Positions 8,381 to 17,718 of a stretch of 64,000 nucleotides of DNA are shown here, piece after piece. Position numbers and translations under genes: made by a program. The stretch comes from Nostoc sp. PCC 7524 (lineage in GTDB: Bacteria > Cyanobacteriota > Cyanobacteriia > Cyanobacteriales > Nostocaceae). The stretch spans positions 992,001 to 1,056,000 of the forward strand of contig NC_019684.1 of assembly GCF_000316645.1 (NCBI RefSeq), read 5' to 3'. Each line of letters opens with the position of its first letter. The stretch's first letter is position 1. Under the pieces are notes generated by a model, which did no database searches, was not told the origin of the DNA, and worked only from the letters and a program-made list of their open reading frames with translations.

Positions 8381-9952
8381 CTAAATTACAAACTTTGCTA
8401 ATTCATGCTGCAACCACTCATTACCAACGCGTTCTGCTACCAAAGGACTGACAATAAACTTCGGTGGCTTGCCATCTTTGACATCAATTCGCACGCAGGA
8501 GTATGATAGCCGCTTTTCTACACCAGAACCACTGCGACCGACATAAAGCAGGGAATCTGCAACTTTACGGAGAGATTTCGGGGAATTATCATGAAAAATT
8601 TCCATTAATTCTGTCCCTTCTGGACGCTGACGACGGGGACGGCGACCACTACCACCAGAGATAATACAGTTAAGGTGAGAATCGGCGTATCCTGTATCCA
8701 CGGTGCGGAGGTATTCTAAACAGTGAGCATGGCCGTTGAAGATTAAATCAACTATGGGGCGTTCTTGTACCAGAGAACCGAGAGTTTCCGCCACTTGGTT
8801 TAACACCCAGCGCAAACGGTGACGCACTGCTAAAGTTTGGGCTTGATCCCATTTGGTGGCTTCGGTAACGTAGGGGGGATGATGGAAAAAGAGGATTCTG
8901 CCCCGTACCTCAGCAGAATGCCAAGATTCGATTAATCCCTGGCGTAACCAGTCTAATTGTTCCCAGTCGATGACAGGGGTGTTGTGAGAGGCTAGTTGTT
9001 TTTCGATGTCAAGTTTGATTTCATTAATTTGGTCTAATTTGGCACTGAAGTCATCTAGTTGTTCTGCGTCGGCTGGTTGATTGGGGTTGAGTTTGTCGCA
9101 TTCTGCTAAGATGAGTTCTTCTTGTTTATCTATTTCTTGACGACGCTTTTGTAATTCCCGGCGGTAAATATCGCCAGCTTGGTTTGTGGGTAAAGGCGCA
9201 GGTGTATTCCAAGTATTAGAATCTAGGGCAAAAAAATCAATGCCGCCGTAACGAAAACTGTAATAACGATTGGGTACACGGGTAAACTCTCCTGGTAGGT
9301 AATTGAGACACCGCCCTTTGTCAGTTTTACCGTTGTAGTGATTGTCTAAATGTTGGTGTAATTCTTCTGGTGTGGGAATTGCTGCGAGATAATCAATAAA
9401 AGCCCGTGCGTAAGCATCCCCTTGGTTAGAACCGTGCCAACCAATTTCAAAATCTTTGTAGCGTAGCATCCGCCGCAATCGCAGTGTACTACCTGTGAGC
9501 AACCGATACATGAAAGGTACATCATAGTAATCGTGATTGCCTAGGACTGGCAAAAACGGTAGATTAAATACCATGCGATCGTAGGCGATATTTTGAGGAT
9601 GTTCACCACCTACAAGCAATTCCCGGTAAGGTTCGATAAAATTTGCCGGGTAATATTCATGGGAACCTACGACATAAATCACATCGCCAGTGTGCAGCAC
9701 AAAACGGCAATCATCCTGATGAGCTAGCATCAGTTCCGCCACTAGCCTTTGGGGATGCGCCCCATAGTGAGATTTTGTCCCACTATCCCCAATTACTATA
9801 AACGAAAATTCGGGATGATCATCCAGGCGATCGCCTATTACCATCCGAGTTTGGTCAATACCTCGTTCTAAAATACTAGGATGCTTCCATCGCACCCTCT
9901 CCTTCATCTTTTGAATTTTTACAGGAATGGATGGTTCAGAAATCAATTTCAT
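8381..9952 (-). CDS. calcineurin-like metallophosphoesterase
   Basis: A 523-residue protein with the metallophosphoesterase metal-binding motifs in order: FIVIGDSGT (about 51-59), VLHTGDVIY (about 86-94), PVLGNHDYYD (about 135-144), FFHHPPYVTE (about 355-364) and FNGHAHCLEYL (about 409-419). These would hold a dinuclear metal centre that hydrolyses phosphate esters. Between residues 265 and 330 is a charged, probably coiled-coil insert. There is no signal peptide, so it is likely cytosolic. The substrate cannot be read from the sequence; purple-acid-phosphatase-like, nucleotide or phospholipid substrates are all possible. It is upstream of the methyltransferase with an 11-bp gap. Confidence 0.88.
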   Translation of the reverse strand: MKLISEPSIPVKIQKMKERVRWKHPSILERGIDQTRMVIGDRLDDHPEFSFIVIGDSGTKSHYGAHPQRLVAELMLAHQDDCRFVLHTGDVIYVVGSHEYYPANFIEPYRELLVGGEHPQNIAYDRMVFNLPFLPVLGNHDYYDVPFMYRLLTGSTLRLRRMLRYKDFEIGWHGSNQGDAYARAFIDYLAAIPTPEELHQHLDNHYNGKTDKGRCLNYLPGEFTRVPNRYYSFRYGGIDFFALDSNTWNTPAPLPTNQAGDIYRRELQKRRQEIDKQEELILAECDKLNPNQPADAEQLDDFSAKLDQINEIKLDIEKQLASHNTPVIDWEQLDWLRQGLIESWHSAEVRGRILFFHHPPYVTEATKWDQAQTLAVRHRLRWVLNQVAETLGSLVQERPIVDLIFNGHAHCLEYLRTVDTGYADSHLNCIISGGSGRRPRRQRPEGTELMEIFHDNSPKSLRKVADSLLYVGRSGSGVEKRLSYSCVRIDVKDGKPPKFIVSPLVAERVGNEWLQHELAKFVI

Positions 9953-10004
9953 TGGTGATTGTCTCCCAGTGGTTGGTAGGTGTGTAGGGGGATGAGCTTT
10001 AGCT

Positions 10005-10042
10005 TCTCTTACGATGGCGTAAGCCTACCCGCAGGGTGGGGG
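10005..10042. repeat. small dispersed repeat (SDR), copy A
   Basis: Contains GCTTCTCTTACGATGGCGTA followed by AGCCTACCCGCAGGG. The same sequence, with one change, occurs inverted at 45960-45994. Such short palindrome-containing repeats are scattered through Nostoc genomes. Confidence 0.8.
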
Positions 10043-10114
10043 ATGAGGGGGATGAGGAAGATGAGGAAGAAACAGAAAACTATTGCCTATTGCAAGAGTG
10101 CCTATTGCCTATTC

Positions 10115-11935
10115 CTACTGATAGCCAGCCGCCTGTAACATAAATAATCTGGCATAAACTCCATCTTTTGCTAACAATTCCTCATGGGTTCCCTGTTCTA
10201 CGACTTCCCCATTGTCAATTACTAGAATTTTGTCAGCCATCCTGACTGTTGAGAAGCGGTGAGATATCAAAAATACCATCTGATTTTGGGTGAGAGCGCG
10301 AAAATGATTAAAAATCTCAAACTCGGCTTGGGCATCTATGGCTGAGGTGGGTTCATCTAAGACTAAAATATCTGCCTGAGTCCGCATAAATGCACGGGCT
10401 AGGGCGATTTTCTGCCATTGTCCCCCGGATAATTCCTGTCCACTTTTGAACCATTTGCCTAGTTGTGTTTGGAACTGTTGGGGTAAGCGTTCAATAAAAC
10501 TATTTGCCTTACCTTTTTGAGCAGCCGTTTGCCAATATGTTGTGTTGTTGATGTTGTCTACATCTCCCACACCGATATTTTCACCAACGGTGAACTGATA
10601 ACGCACGAAGTTCTGAAAAATTACCCCAATGCGTCGGCGCAGCGCATCTACATTCCATTCTTGCAAATCTACGCCATCTAATAAAATTCTGCCGGAGTCT
10701 GGGGTATATAGTCGCGTCAGCAGTTTAATTAAGGTTGTCTTCCCAGAACCGTTTTCACCGACAATTGCTAGTTTTTCGCCGGGTTTTAAATGTAGGGAAA
10801 TGTTTCTTAAAGCAGATTGGGAATTACTAGGATAGGTAAATGAGACATTTTCAAACCGGATACCATCTGCGGGATTGATACCTTTGGTGGCTTTACCTCT
10901 AGGTTTAATAACTTTTTCTTCTAGAAAATCGTAGAGGTTAGATAGATACAAGTTATCTTCATACATTCCCCCAATGGAAGTCAGGGCATTAGCAAAGGTA
11001 GATTGTCCTTGGCGAAACACGGTAAGATACATCGTCATGTCGCCTAAAGAAATTCTGCCCATCACTGTTTCTATAACAATCCAAGCGTAAGCGATGTAAA
11101 AAGCCGTGGTACTTACCAAACTTAACAGATATCCCCAGATTCCCCGGCGGATGGTTAAATCTCGGTCTTCGTTATAAAGTTGACTAAATACATGATGGTA
11201 ACGTCCTAACAGCATTTCCCCCAGTTGATAGAGTTTGACTTCGGTGGCAAAGTCTTCTCTCGCCAGGAGATTTTCTATATAGTGCTGTTGGCGGGTTTCT
11301 GGCGCACGCCAACTAAATAGACGAAAGGCTTCCCCTGCAAAGCGTGTTTCGGCAATGAAGGCTGGCATAGCTGCCACAATTAAGACAACTACTGCCCAGA
11401 CGGAGAAATTCACTAGCAACACACCATAGGTGATGAGAGACAGGGCATTCTGCACCAAGCCAAAGGTACGGTTGACTAGAGAGAGGGGACGGATTGATGC
11501 TTCGCGGCGGGCGTTAGTTAATTTGTCATAGAATTCGGAATTTTCAAAGTGTGCTAAGTCCAAAGTCAGGGCTTTTTTCAGGATTAACACATTTACGCGT
11601 TGCCCAAGTAACACCCGCAAGAGTGACTGACAGATAATTAAACCCCGTTGACTACCTGCTAATAAAGCTACTGCGATCGCCTCTAAGCCGACATACAATA
11701 AAGGTCGGTAAATATTACTCTCGACATTCCCCTGTGATGCTAAAACTACAGCATCTACAATTAATTTACCAAGGTAGGCGATCGCCGCAGGTAACAAACC
11801 AGCCAATAAAGTTAAACTAGCCAGAATCATCGTCAAAGTGTGGCTAGTCGTCCACACCAAATTTATTGCCCTTCCGCTATAACGGAAAACTGCCAGTGAT
11901 TGACGCAGGGGGTGACGTTGCTTTTTACTCTTCAT
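10115..11935 (-). CDS. ABC exporter, fused permease and ATPase (ABCB type)
   Basis: A 606-residue half-transporter that would act as a homodimer in the cytoplasmic membrane. The N-terminal 330 residues carry about five or six membrane helices (for example 33-56, 75-95, 160-195, 265-295). The ATPase domain has Walker A GENGSGKTT near 392, the signature LSGGQWQKIALARA near 502, Walker B ILVLDEPTSAID near 523 and the H-loop LISHR near 557. The family exports lipids, peptides or drugs; the substrate is not evident and there is no peptidase domain. Start is the ATG at 11935, followed by a basic MKSKKQRH tail. It is divergent from the kinase gene at 11997 with only about 60-120 bp between them. Confidence 0.92.
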   Translation of the reverse strand: MKSKKQRHPLRQSLAVFRYSGRAINLVWTTSHTLTMILASLTLLAGLLPAAIAYLGKLIVDAVVLASQGNVESNIYRPLLYVGLEAIAVALLAGSQRGLIICQSLLRVLLGQRVNVLILKKALTLDLAHFENSEFYDKLTNARREASIRPLSLVNRTFGLVQNALSLITYGVLLVNFSVWAVVVLIVAAMPAFIAETRFAGEAFRLFSWRAPETRQQHYIENLLAREDFATEVKLYQLGEMLLGRYHHVFSQLYNEDRDLTIRRGIWGYLLSLVSTTAFYIAYAWIVIETVMGRISLGDMTMYLTVFRQGQSTFANALTSIGGMYEDNLYLSNLYDFLEEKVIKPRGKATKGINPADGIRFENVSFTYPSNSQSALRNISLHLKPGEKLAIVGENGSGKTTLIKLLTRLYTPDSGRILLDGVDLQEWNVDALRRRIGVIFQNFVRYQFTVGENIGVGDVDNINNTTYWQTAAQKGKANSFIERLPQQFQTQLGKWFKSGQELSGGQWQKIALARAFMRTQADILVLDEPTSAIDAQAEFEIFNHFRALTQNQMVFLISHRFSTVRMADKILVIDNGEVVEQGTHEELLAKDGVYARLFMLQAAGYQ

Positions 11936-11996
11936 TATTCTTTTTATAGCGCGAGAGTCACCACCCCTGTGCGAAATTTACAATACATCTAATTTC

Positions 11997-13085
11997 TTGT
12001 CAGCTATATTTACCCACTCCTATACTACAGGTGTAGTTTCCTTGCTGCTACTTATAAGTTATTGCATCAATCCTCACTGTTCCCAGCCACAAAACACCGA
12101 TATGTCACTGTTTTGTGCAGCTTGCGGTTCTGATTTGCTTCTGCAAGGATGCTATCGAGTCATTAAACCATTGGGTAGCGGTGGTTTTGGCAAAACCTTT
12201 GAAGTTGAGGATAATGGTACACGCAAAATTTTAAAGGTTCTGCATAATACTCATCCCAAAGCAGTAGAACTGTTTCAACAAGAAGCAACAGTCTTACAAC
12301 AACTGCATCATCCGGGTATTCCCAGAGTTGAATCGGATGGTTATTTTATTTTTCAACCTAAAAATAGCTCTTCTCTGCACTGTCTCATTATGGAAAAAAT
12401 CGAGGGGATGAATCTAGAAACATGGATGCAAACCCGCAACAATGAACCCATCATTGAACGTGCAGCCATACGTTGGTTAAAACAACTATTAGAAATCCTC
12501 CAAACAGTTCACCAAAAACAATATTTTCACCGAGATATCAAACCCTCCAATGTCATGTTAAAACCAGACGGGCAACTGGCATTGATTGATTTTGGTACAG
12601 CGCGGGAAGTTACCCAAACTTTCATGCAAAAGTTAGAAGGGCAGCAAGTTACAGGTATTATTTCCGCAGGTTATACACCTTCAGAACAAATGAATGGTAA
12701 AGCGGTACCACAATCAGATTTTTTTGCTTTAGGGCGCACATTTGTTTATTTGCTTACAGGCCAAACTCCTACAACATTTACCGAAGAATACCATACAGGT
12801 CAGTTGATGTGGCGCACTAATATTCATAATATTTCCCCAGCCTTAGCAGATTTAATTGATGAAATGATGCAGCCATTTCCTGGCAACAGACCCCAAAATG
12901 TTACAGAAATTTTGCAGCGTTTGCAAAGTATTGAACAGTCTTTATCTACATCCCAACCGTCAACTCAAGCACCGCTAATTCCCGACACAGTTCCAGTTGT
13001 TAATGTGTCACAATCATCACCTGCTAAAATGCCAGTTAGATTGCTAGCTAGTGTTGGTCAAGGGGCAAGAATTAGAAATGCCTAG
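11997..13085 (+). CDS. zinc-ribbon Ser/Thr protein kinase with damaged 3' end
   Basis: A Hanks-type kinase preceded by a short cysteine zinc ribbon (YCINPHC then CAACG, about residues 22-45), a layout common in Nostoc. The kinase motifs are intact: GSGGFGKTFEV near 61, the lysine in ILKVL near 79, HRDIKPSNVML near 179 and IDFGTARE near 199. There is no membrane segment after the kinase domain. Relatives usually start MSYCINP; here that position (12054) is ATA, not ATG, so translation probably uses a TTG upstream (11997 or about 12042). The last roughly 13 residues are out-of-frame VanX-like sequence, so the original C-terminus was lost at a deletion junction near 13040. Confidence 0.82.
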   Translation: MSAIFTHSYTTGVVSLLLLISYCINPHCSQPQNTDMSLFCAACGSDLLLQGCYRVIKPLGSGGFGKTFEVEDNGTRKILKVLHNTHPKAVELFQQEATVLQQLHHPGIPRVESDGYFIFQPKNSSSLHCLIMEKIEGMNLETWMQTRNNEPIIERAAIRWLKQLLEILQTVHQKQYFHRDIKPSNVMLKPDGQLALIDFGTAREVTQTFMQKLEGQQVTGIISAGYTPSEQMNGKAVPQSDFFALGRTFVYLLTGQTPTTFTEEYHTGQLMWRTNIHNISPALADLIDEMMQPFPGNRPQNVTEILQRLQSIEQSLSTSQPSTQAPLIPDTVPVVNVSQSSPAKMPVRLLASVGQGARIRNA

Positions 13086-13290
13086 TGCATTTGATGCTTT
13101 TACACCAGCAGCCCATAGAAATTATCTTGGCGGTAGCACTCAAGCCCGCAAACATCGCCAGTTACTTGAAGATGTGATGAAAAAACAAGGATTTATTGGT
13201 TTATCTACAGAATGGTGGCACTTTGATGCCCCTGGTTGGGAAAATTTTCCTGTGATGGATATACCTTTTGAGCAAATCCCACGTAGTTAA
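13039..13290 (+). pseudogene. remnant of a D-alanyl-D-alanine dipeptidase (VanX/DdpX) gene
   Basis: A frame overlapping the kinase 3' end encodes about 80 residues that match the C-terminal part of VanX-type dipeptidases: GQELEMPSAFDAFTPAAHR, then a RQLLEDVMKKQGFIGL segment and the signature STEWWHFD followed by W..FPVMDIPF. The Glu and His of EWWH (catalytic base and zinc ligand) are present, but the N-terminal half with the SxHxxGxAxD zinc motif is missing, so it cannot be an active enzyme. The homology begins where the family has its beta-strand just after that motif, which places the deletion junction near 13040. Confidence 0.85.
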
Positions 13291-13381
13291 ATAGGACATC
13301 TAGCTCCACCCTTGGTAGCTCCAGACTTTCGCAGTACCATAATAAGCGCCAAGCTATCTCTCCCAGGATGGATGTCATCAG

Positions 13382-14221
13382 ATGCAGCCTGTACGTCACA
13401 CCTTATCAACACCTGATATTCAATTGTCTTACTTGGAGTGGAACCAAGGTAAAGAACCTTTACTGCTGCTACATGGTTTAGCTGACCATGCTTTAGTGTG
13501 GTTGAGTTTAGGAGAATATTTAGCGGCAGACTATCATATAGTTGCGCCGGATATGCGTGGTCATGGTGAGAGCAGTAAGCCAGAAACAGACTATACTTTT
13601 GACAGTGCGATCGCAGATCTAGAAGCACTCATGAATCATTTGGGGTGGTCATCTGCTCATATCGTCAGTCATTCATGGACAGGTAAATTAGCCGCCATTT
13701 GGGCGAGAGTCAACCCCCAACGCTTGCGGAGTATAGTTCTAGTAGACCCCATCTTTATCTGGAAAATGCCCAGCGTCTTGCGGTTAACTTTCCCTTTGTT
13801 GTACCGTTACTTATCCTTTCTCAAAGGCATGGGGCCATTTACCAGCTACGCAGACGCAGAGCAACAAGCACAGCAATTAAATCAATATCAGGGTTGGAGT
13901 CAATTACAACAGCAAGTCTTCCAAACTGGACTAGAACAAAAACCTGATGGTAGTTGGGGGAGCAAATTCACCATCGCCGCCCGTGATGGCATTTTTGAAG
14001 ACGTGATGCGCGTACCTGGTTTTACTATCCCCCTAGAAACCCCATCCCTATTTATCCAGCCAGAAAAAGGACTAAATCGCCTAGATTGGCAAATCAAACC
14101 CTATAAAACCTATCTAAAGAACCTCCGGTTATGTCAAGTTCCTGGAAATCATTGGCCTTTCTTGACTGCACCAGAAACATTTAACCACGCGATCGCAACA
14201 TTTTTAGCAGAATTTAAGTAA
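13382..14221 (+). CDS. alpha/beta hydrolase
   Basis: A 279-residue alpha/beta-hydrolase-fold protein. Visible features: the oxyanion segment LLLHGLADHALVW near 26-38, DMRGHGESSKP near 58-68 after strand 4, a nucleophile elbow HIVSHSWTGKLAA near 95-107 (SHSWTG in place of the usual GHSMGG), and the catalytic histidine in VPGNHWPFL near 258-266. It is cytosolic, with no signal peptide. Likely reactions are ester, lactone or C-C bond hydrolysis; the substrate is unknown. It begins 91 bp after the VanX remnant and ends about 90 bp before the pseudokinase gene, all on the same strand. Confidence 0.87.
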   Translation: MQPVRHTLSTPDIQLSYLEWNQGKEPLLLLHGLADHALVWLSLGEYLAADYHIVAPDMRGHGESSKPETDYTFDSAIADLEALMNHLGWSSAHIVSHSWTGKLAAIWARVNPQRLRSIVLVDPIFIWKMPSVLRLTFPLLYRYLSFLKGMGPFTSYADAEQQAQQLNQYQGWSQLQQQVFQTGLEQKPDGSWGSKFTIAARDGIFEDVMRVPGFTIPLETPSLFIQPEKGLNRLDWQIKPYKTYLKNLRLCQVPGNHWPFLTAPETFNHAIATFLAEFK

Positions 14222-14311
14222 AACCAATTTCATGATTAACAGACAGCAGCAAAAGAGTAAAGCTCAATTTTATTCTTTTGACTATTGACTCTTGACTATT
14301 GACTCCCTAAC

Positions 14312-16003
14312 ATGAGCCTTTGTATCAATCCAGCTTGTCCCAAACCTAATCATTCCCACAATGAAAACAACCGCTTTTGTCAAAGTTGTGGTTCCCCATT
14401 GGAATTAGTGGGACGCTATCGGGTGATGCGTTTATTGAGTGATACAAATGGATTTAGCCAAGTCTATGAAGTATACGAACAAGAAACAACAAAAATTCTT
14501 AAGGTACTACGAGCAAATCTCACCAACGATACTCAAGCAGTAGAACTGTTTCGCCAAGAATCAGTTGTCTTGGGACAAATAAATCATATAGGTATTCCCA
14601 GAGTAGACGCGTATTTTCAGCATCAAACTAGAAACGGTTTGATTCTGTACTGCATTGTCGAAGAAAAAATTGACGGACTGAACTTAGAAAAGTTGTTAGA
14701 AAAACAACAAAAACCGACTTCTCAAGCACAAGCTATAAATTGGTTGAAACAGTTAGCAGAGATTTTAGATTTAGTCCATAGCCAGCAATATTTACACTTA
14801 AATATTAAGCCATCTAACATCATCATCAGGCCAGATGGACAATTAGTTTTAATTGACTGTGGTACAGCCAAAGAAATAGCCAGAAATTATCTAAATCGCA
14901 GTACCACACCTACCATGTCTTCTGGTTATAGCGCCCCAGAACAAATACAGGGCAAAGTAACACGACAATCAGATTTTTTTGCATTGGGACGCACCTTCGT
15001 TTTCTTACTCACAGGAAAACACCCATTGGATATGTATGATGCACACCATAACTTATTAAATTGGCGTAATTATGCCAATCAAATTGCACCGCCGATATTA
15101 AATTTAATTGATTGGTTAATGAACTCAGACTTAACTAAGCGTCCCGTCAATGCCAAAGAAATTTTGCAACGCCTCAATGAAATTGCACAGCCAAAAACTA
15201 TTCTGGAAACTAAAAACATCAATATCCCAAAAAAGCCCCAAACCTTAGAATTCCCCCAGCCAAAAATTCCATCACAGCCATTATCATCAGTCAAGCAGAC
15301 CACAAAAATTCCGTTAATGGCGCTATTTGTTGCCTTGTTAGTTTCATTAGGTTTGCTCAGTGTAGTTGCTTTTATGGCAGGTTATCCAAAATTCACAGCC
15401 TTATTGCCATTACCAACGCAATCGCCAGAAAGAAAAGGTAAAATTGACTATTTTCCCTATGAAGCAGGTAGGGATAGTCAAGGTAGAATTGCTGAATTTA
15501 ATATAGCTGTTTTATCAATAGAGTATAAATGGCTGGCAGAAAGTAATTTTCAAATTACCAATAATAATCAAATTATTAGTCTCGATGTTTTAAAGTTAAT
15601 GTTAGAGCAAGAAGGCATACAAGAAATAATGCAAGAACCTAATGAAATTATTTCTGTAGGCATAGCTTCTTGTAATAGTAGATTACAAACTGCACAACGT
15701 AGAGCATTTGAGCGTTCCCAAAACATCCAAATATTAGCTAAAAAATTATTTCAAAATATTCCTAGCGTTAAAGTTTATCGCCTATTAAATTTAGGTCAAT
15801 TTCAACGAAGCGGCTGTCAACCCAATCAAGATGTCACAAGATATCAAAGTAGTGTGATTATTATTGGAGTGAAAAATAAATCTCCAGGTGTAATTCTAGA
15901 TGAAGCCCTCCGCGATAGATTAGAAAACAAACCTTTTGCTGATTTTAAATTAGAAGATTATTCTTTAGGTTCAGTAGATAAGTTTAGGACAATTATTAAA
16001 TAA
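14312..16003 (+). CDS. membrane-anchored zinc-ribbon pseudokinase
   Basis: 563 residues: an N-terminal zinc ribbon (CINPACPKPNH then CQSCGS, residues 4-28), a Hanks-kinase fold (about 33-285), a single membrane helix (about 330-355, MALFVALLVSLGLLSVV) and a C-terminal periplasmic domain of about 200 residues. The ATP lysine is present (ILKVL), but the catalytic loop reads HLNIKPSN where active kinases have HRDxKxxN, the DFG motif reads DCG, and the glycine loop is degenerate. It should therefore lack normal phosphotransfer activity. The periplasmic part (SCNSRLQTAQRRAFERSQNIQ) faintly resembles OmpA-like peptidoglycan-binding segments. It may be a signalling scaffold working with the intact kinase 1.2 kb upstream; that link is inference. 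Confidence 0.82.
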   Translation: MSLCINPACPKPNHSHNENNRFCQSCGSPLELVGRYRVMRLLSDTNGFSQVYEVYEQETTKILKVLRANLTNDTQAVELFRQESVVLGQINHIGIPRVDAYFQHQTRNGLILYCIVEEKIDGLNLEKLLEKQQKPTSQAQAINWLKQLAEILDLVHSQQYLHLNIKPSNIIIRPDGQLVLIDCGTAKEIARNYLNRSTTPTMSSGYSAPEQIQGKVTRQSDFFALGRTFVFLLTGKHPLDMYDAHHNLLNWRNYANQIAPPILNLIDWLMNSDLTKRPVNAKEILQRLNEIAQPKTILETKNINIPKKPQTLEFPQPKIPSQPLSSVKQTTKIPLMALFVALLVSLGLLSVVAFMAGYPKFTALLPLPTQSPERKGKIDYFPYEAGRDSQGRIAEFNIAVLSIEYKWLAESNFQITNNNQIISLDVLKLMLEQEGIQEIMQEPNEIISVGIASCNSRLQTAQRRAFERSQNIQILAKKLFQNIPSVKVYRLLNLGQFQRSGCQPNQDVTRYQSSVIIIGVKNKSPGVILDEALRDRLENKPFADFKLEDYSLGSVDKFRTIIK

Positions 16004-16035
16004 ATGTTAATATAATTTATCTTTTTCAGGTGCAT

Positions 16036-16905
16036 ATGACTAAAAAATCAGATATCAGCACTAAAAAGTTAATTGGCCTTGCACCTAAAAACTGGGTTAG
16101 ATGGGTGACAGAAATTGATGATATTCTCGCTGGAGAAATTATTAATTCTGAATTCCAATGGATTAGCCGTGAAAATGATGTATTAGTTCGTGCGACAAGC
16201 CCCAGATATGGAGAGTTTCTAGTCCTCAACGAGATACAATTACGATACAAGCCTGAAATGCCTAAAAGAATGCGGGCTTATGCAGCACTAGCCGAAGAGA
16301 AATATAATTTACCTACCTATCCAGTATTAGTTAATCTTCTTAAAGAAAACGATACACCAATTCCTACCCGCTATGAATCAGAATTTGCTGGCTTACAGAC
16401 GCGTCAAGACTACCGAGTTATTAATTTTTGGGAAGTAAATGTAGAAATAGCTTTTACTAAGTCTTTAATATCCTTGCTTCCCTTTGTACCCATACTCAAG
16501 GGTGGTGCAGAAGAATCGACAATACAGCGAGCATTGCAAATGCTTCGCGCTGATGAGCAATTGAGCCAATTAGAAACAGTGATGGCTTTTTTTGCTACCT
16601 TCGTATTAGATAGTGCATTAGTTCAACAAATCATGAGGTGGGATATGGCAGTATTAAGTGAATCTCCTTGGTATCAGCAAATTTTGAGAGAGGGTAGAGA
16701 ACAAGGAAGAAAAGAAGAAATACTCTCAGGTATTGAACTGGGATTAGAAATAAAATTTGGATATGAGGGTTTACAACTGATTTCAGAAATCTCTCAGATA
16801 TCCAATTTAGAGCAACTTAAGACAATTCAACAAAGCATCAAAACTATCAATACTGTAAATGAATTGGGTGAACTCATTCAAAGTTTTCAAACTTCTCTAA
16901 CTTAA
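16036..16905 (+). CDS. Rpn/PD-(D/E)XK nuclease-family-like protein
   Basis: About 290 residues. The region around residues 15-130 (RWVTEIDDILAGEI, WISRENDVLVRA, GEFLVLNEIQLRY) resembles the PD-(D/E)XK-like fold of the Rpn family (recombination-promoting nuclease/putative transposase) that is expanded in cyanobacteria. The D...E.Q spacing fits the active site. The C-terminal third holds a GREQGRKEEILSGIELGLEIKFG segment typical of the family, then a short helical tail. Start is the ATG at 16036; a GTG two codons upstream is an alternative. The true function of cyanobacterial members is unclear. It is convergent with the ABC permease gene, with 9 bp between stops. Confidence 0.7.
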   Translation: MTKKSDISTKKLIGLAPKNWVRWVTEIDDILAGEIINSEFQWISRENDVLVRATSPRYGEFLVLNEIQLRYKPEMPKRMRAYAALAEEKYNLPTYPVLVNLLKENDTPIPTRYESEFAGLQTRQDYRVINFWEVNVEIAFTKSLISLLPFVPILKGGAEESTIQRALQMLRADEQLSQLETVMAFFATFVLDSALVQQIMRWDMAVLSESPWYQQILREGREQGRKEEILSGIELGLEIKFGYEGLQLISEISQISNLEQLKTIQQSIKTINTVNELGELIQSFQTSLT

Positions 16906-16914
16906 TCTATTTAC

Positions 16915-17703
16915 TCACGCTCCCATGCCAGAGTATCTTTTCAACCCCGCACGCCATAGCCAGCGATTCGCAACTAAAAAGATTAATATCCAAGCTATTA
17001 GTGACAAAAACCCTCGTGCTACATCCACAGGTATTCCTATCAACAGACTAGCAGGAAAATTAATCAAGTAAGGGAAAGGAGTAAATACAACTATCTGCCT
17101 TATAGGTTCAGGAAATACTTCTAATGGCGCGATTAAACCAGATAAAAACAAATAAAACAACAACCAAAAATTTTCTATAGCGTTAGCCCTTTCCGTCCAA
17201 AAGGCGAACATGGCAAAGGTGTACTGAATCACAAACCGCAAAACAAATGCTAGCACCACTGCCACAGAAAATAATAATAATTGCCTCAAACTTGGCAACC
17301 AAAAAGCCTGGGGATAGAGGAAAAAAAACAACACTATGAGTAAAACCGCAAACGGTATGCGAGCAACCCGTTCAGAGAGATGGGATGCAACATGGTGCCA
17401 TACTGGGTCTAGAGGTTGCAATAGTTTAGGTGATAGTTTACCTTCTACTACTTCCCTTTCAAACTCATATATTACCCAGACAACTGATATTTGTCTGACA
17501 ACAAAAACTGTGAGAAAGTAACGGGCAAAATCAACTGGTGTTAAACCAAACTGCCCACTTTGTGATGCTTTTATCCAAACTCCCATCAAAATAATTGGTA
17601 AAGAGCCAGACAAAACCCATAAAATTAGTTCTGCTCGATACTCCACCATATAGGCGTAGTAAACTGTCAGGAAAGTTAGAGCTTTTCTAATAGTTCTTTT
17701 CAT
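16915..17703 (-). CDS. ABC-2 type permease (DUF990 family)
   Basis: A 262-residue integral membrane protein with about six hydrophobic segments (for example 24-46, 60-78, 115-132, 140-165, 177-195, 228-250). It resembles the ABC-2/DUF990 permeases that form an exporter with a NodI/DRR-like ATPase. The ATPase gene lies immediately upstream on the same strand with a 15-bp gap, so the two make one operon. Many such systems have a second, similar permease gene; none is present beside this pair, so it may be encoded elsewhere or the complex may use a homodimer. The substrate is unknown. Confidence 0.85.
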   Translation of the reverse strand: MKRTIRKALTFLTVYYAYMVEYRAELILWVLSGSLPIILMGVWIKASQSGQFGLTPVDFARYFLTVFVVRQISVVWVIYEFEREVVEGKLSPKLLQPLDPVWHHVASHLSERVARIPFAVLLIVLFFFLYPQAFWLPSLRQLLLFSVAVVLAFVLRFVIQYTFAMFAFWTERANAIENFWLLFYLFLSGLIAPLEVFPEPIRQIVVFTPFPYLINFPASLLIGIPVDVARGFLSLIAWILIFLVANRWLWRAGLKRYSGMGA

Positions 17704-17718
17704 TTACTTTTGAATTAT

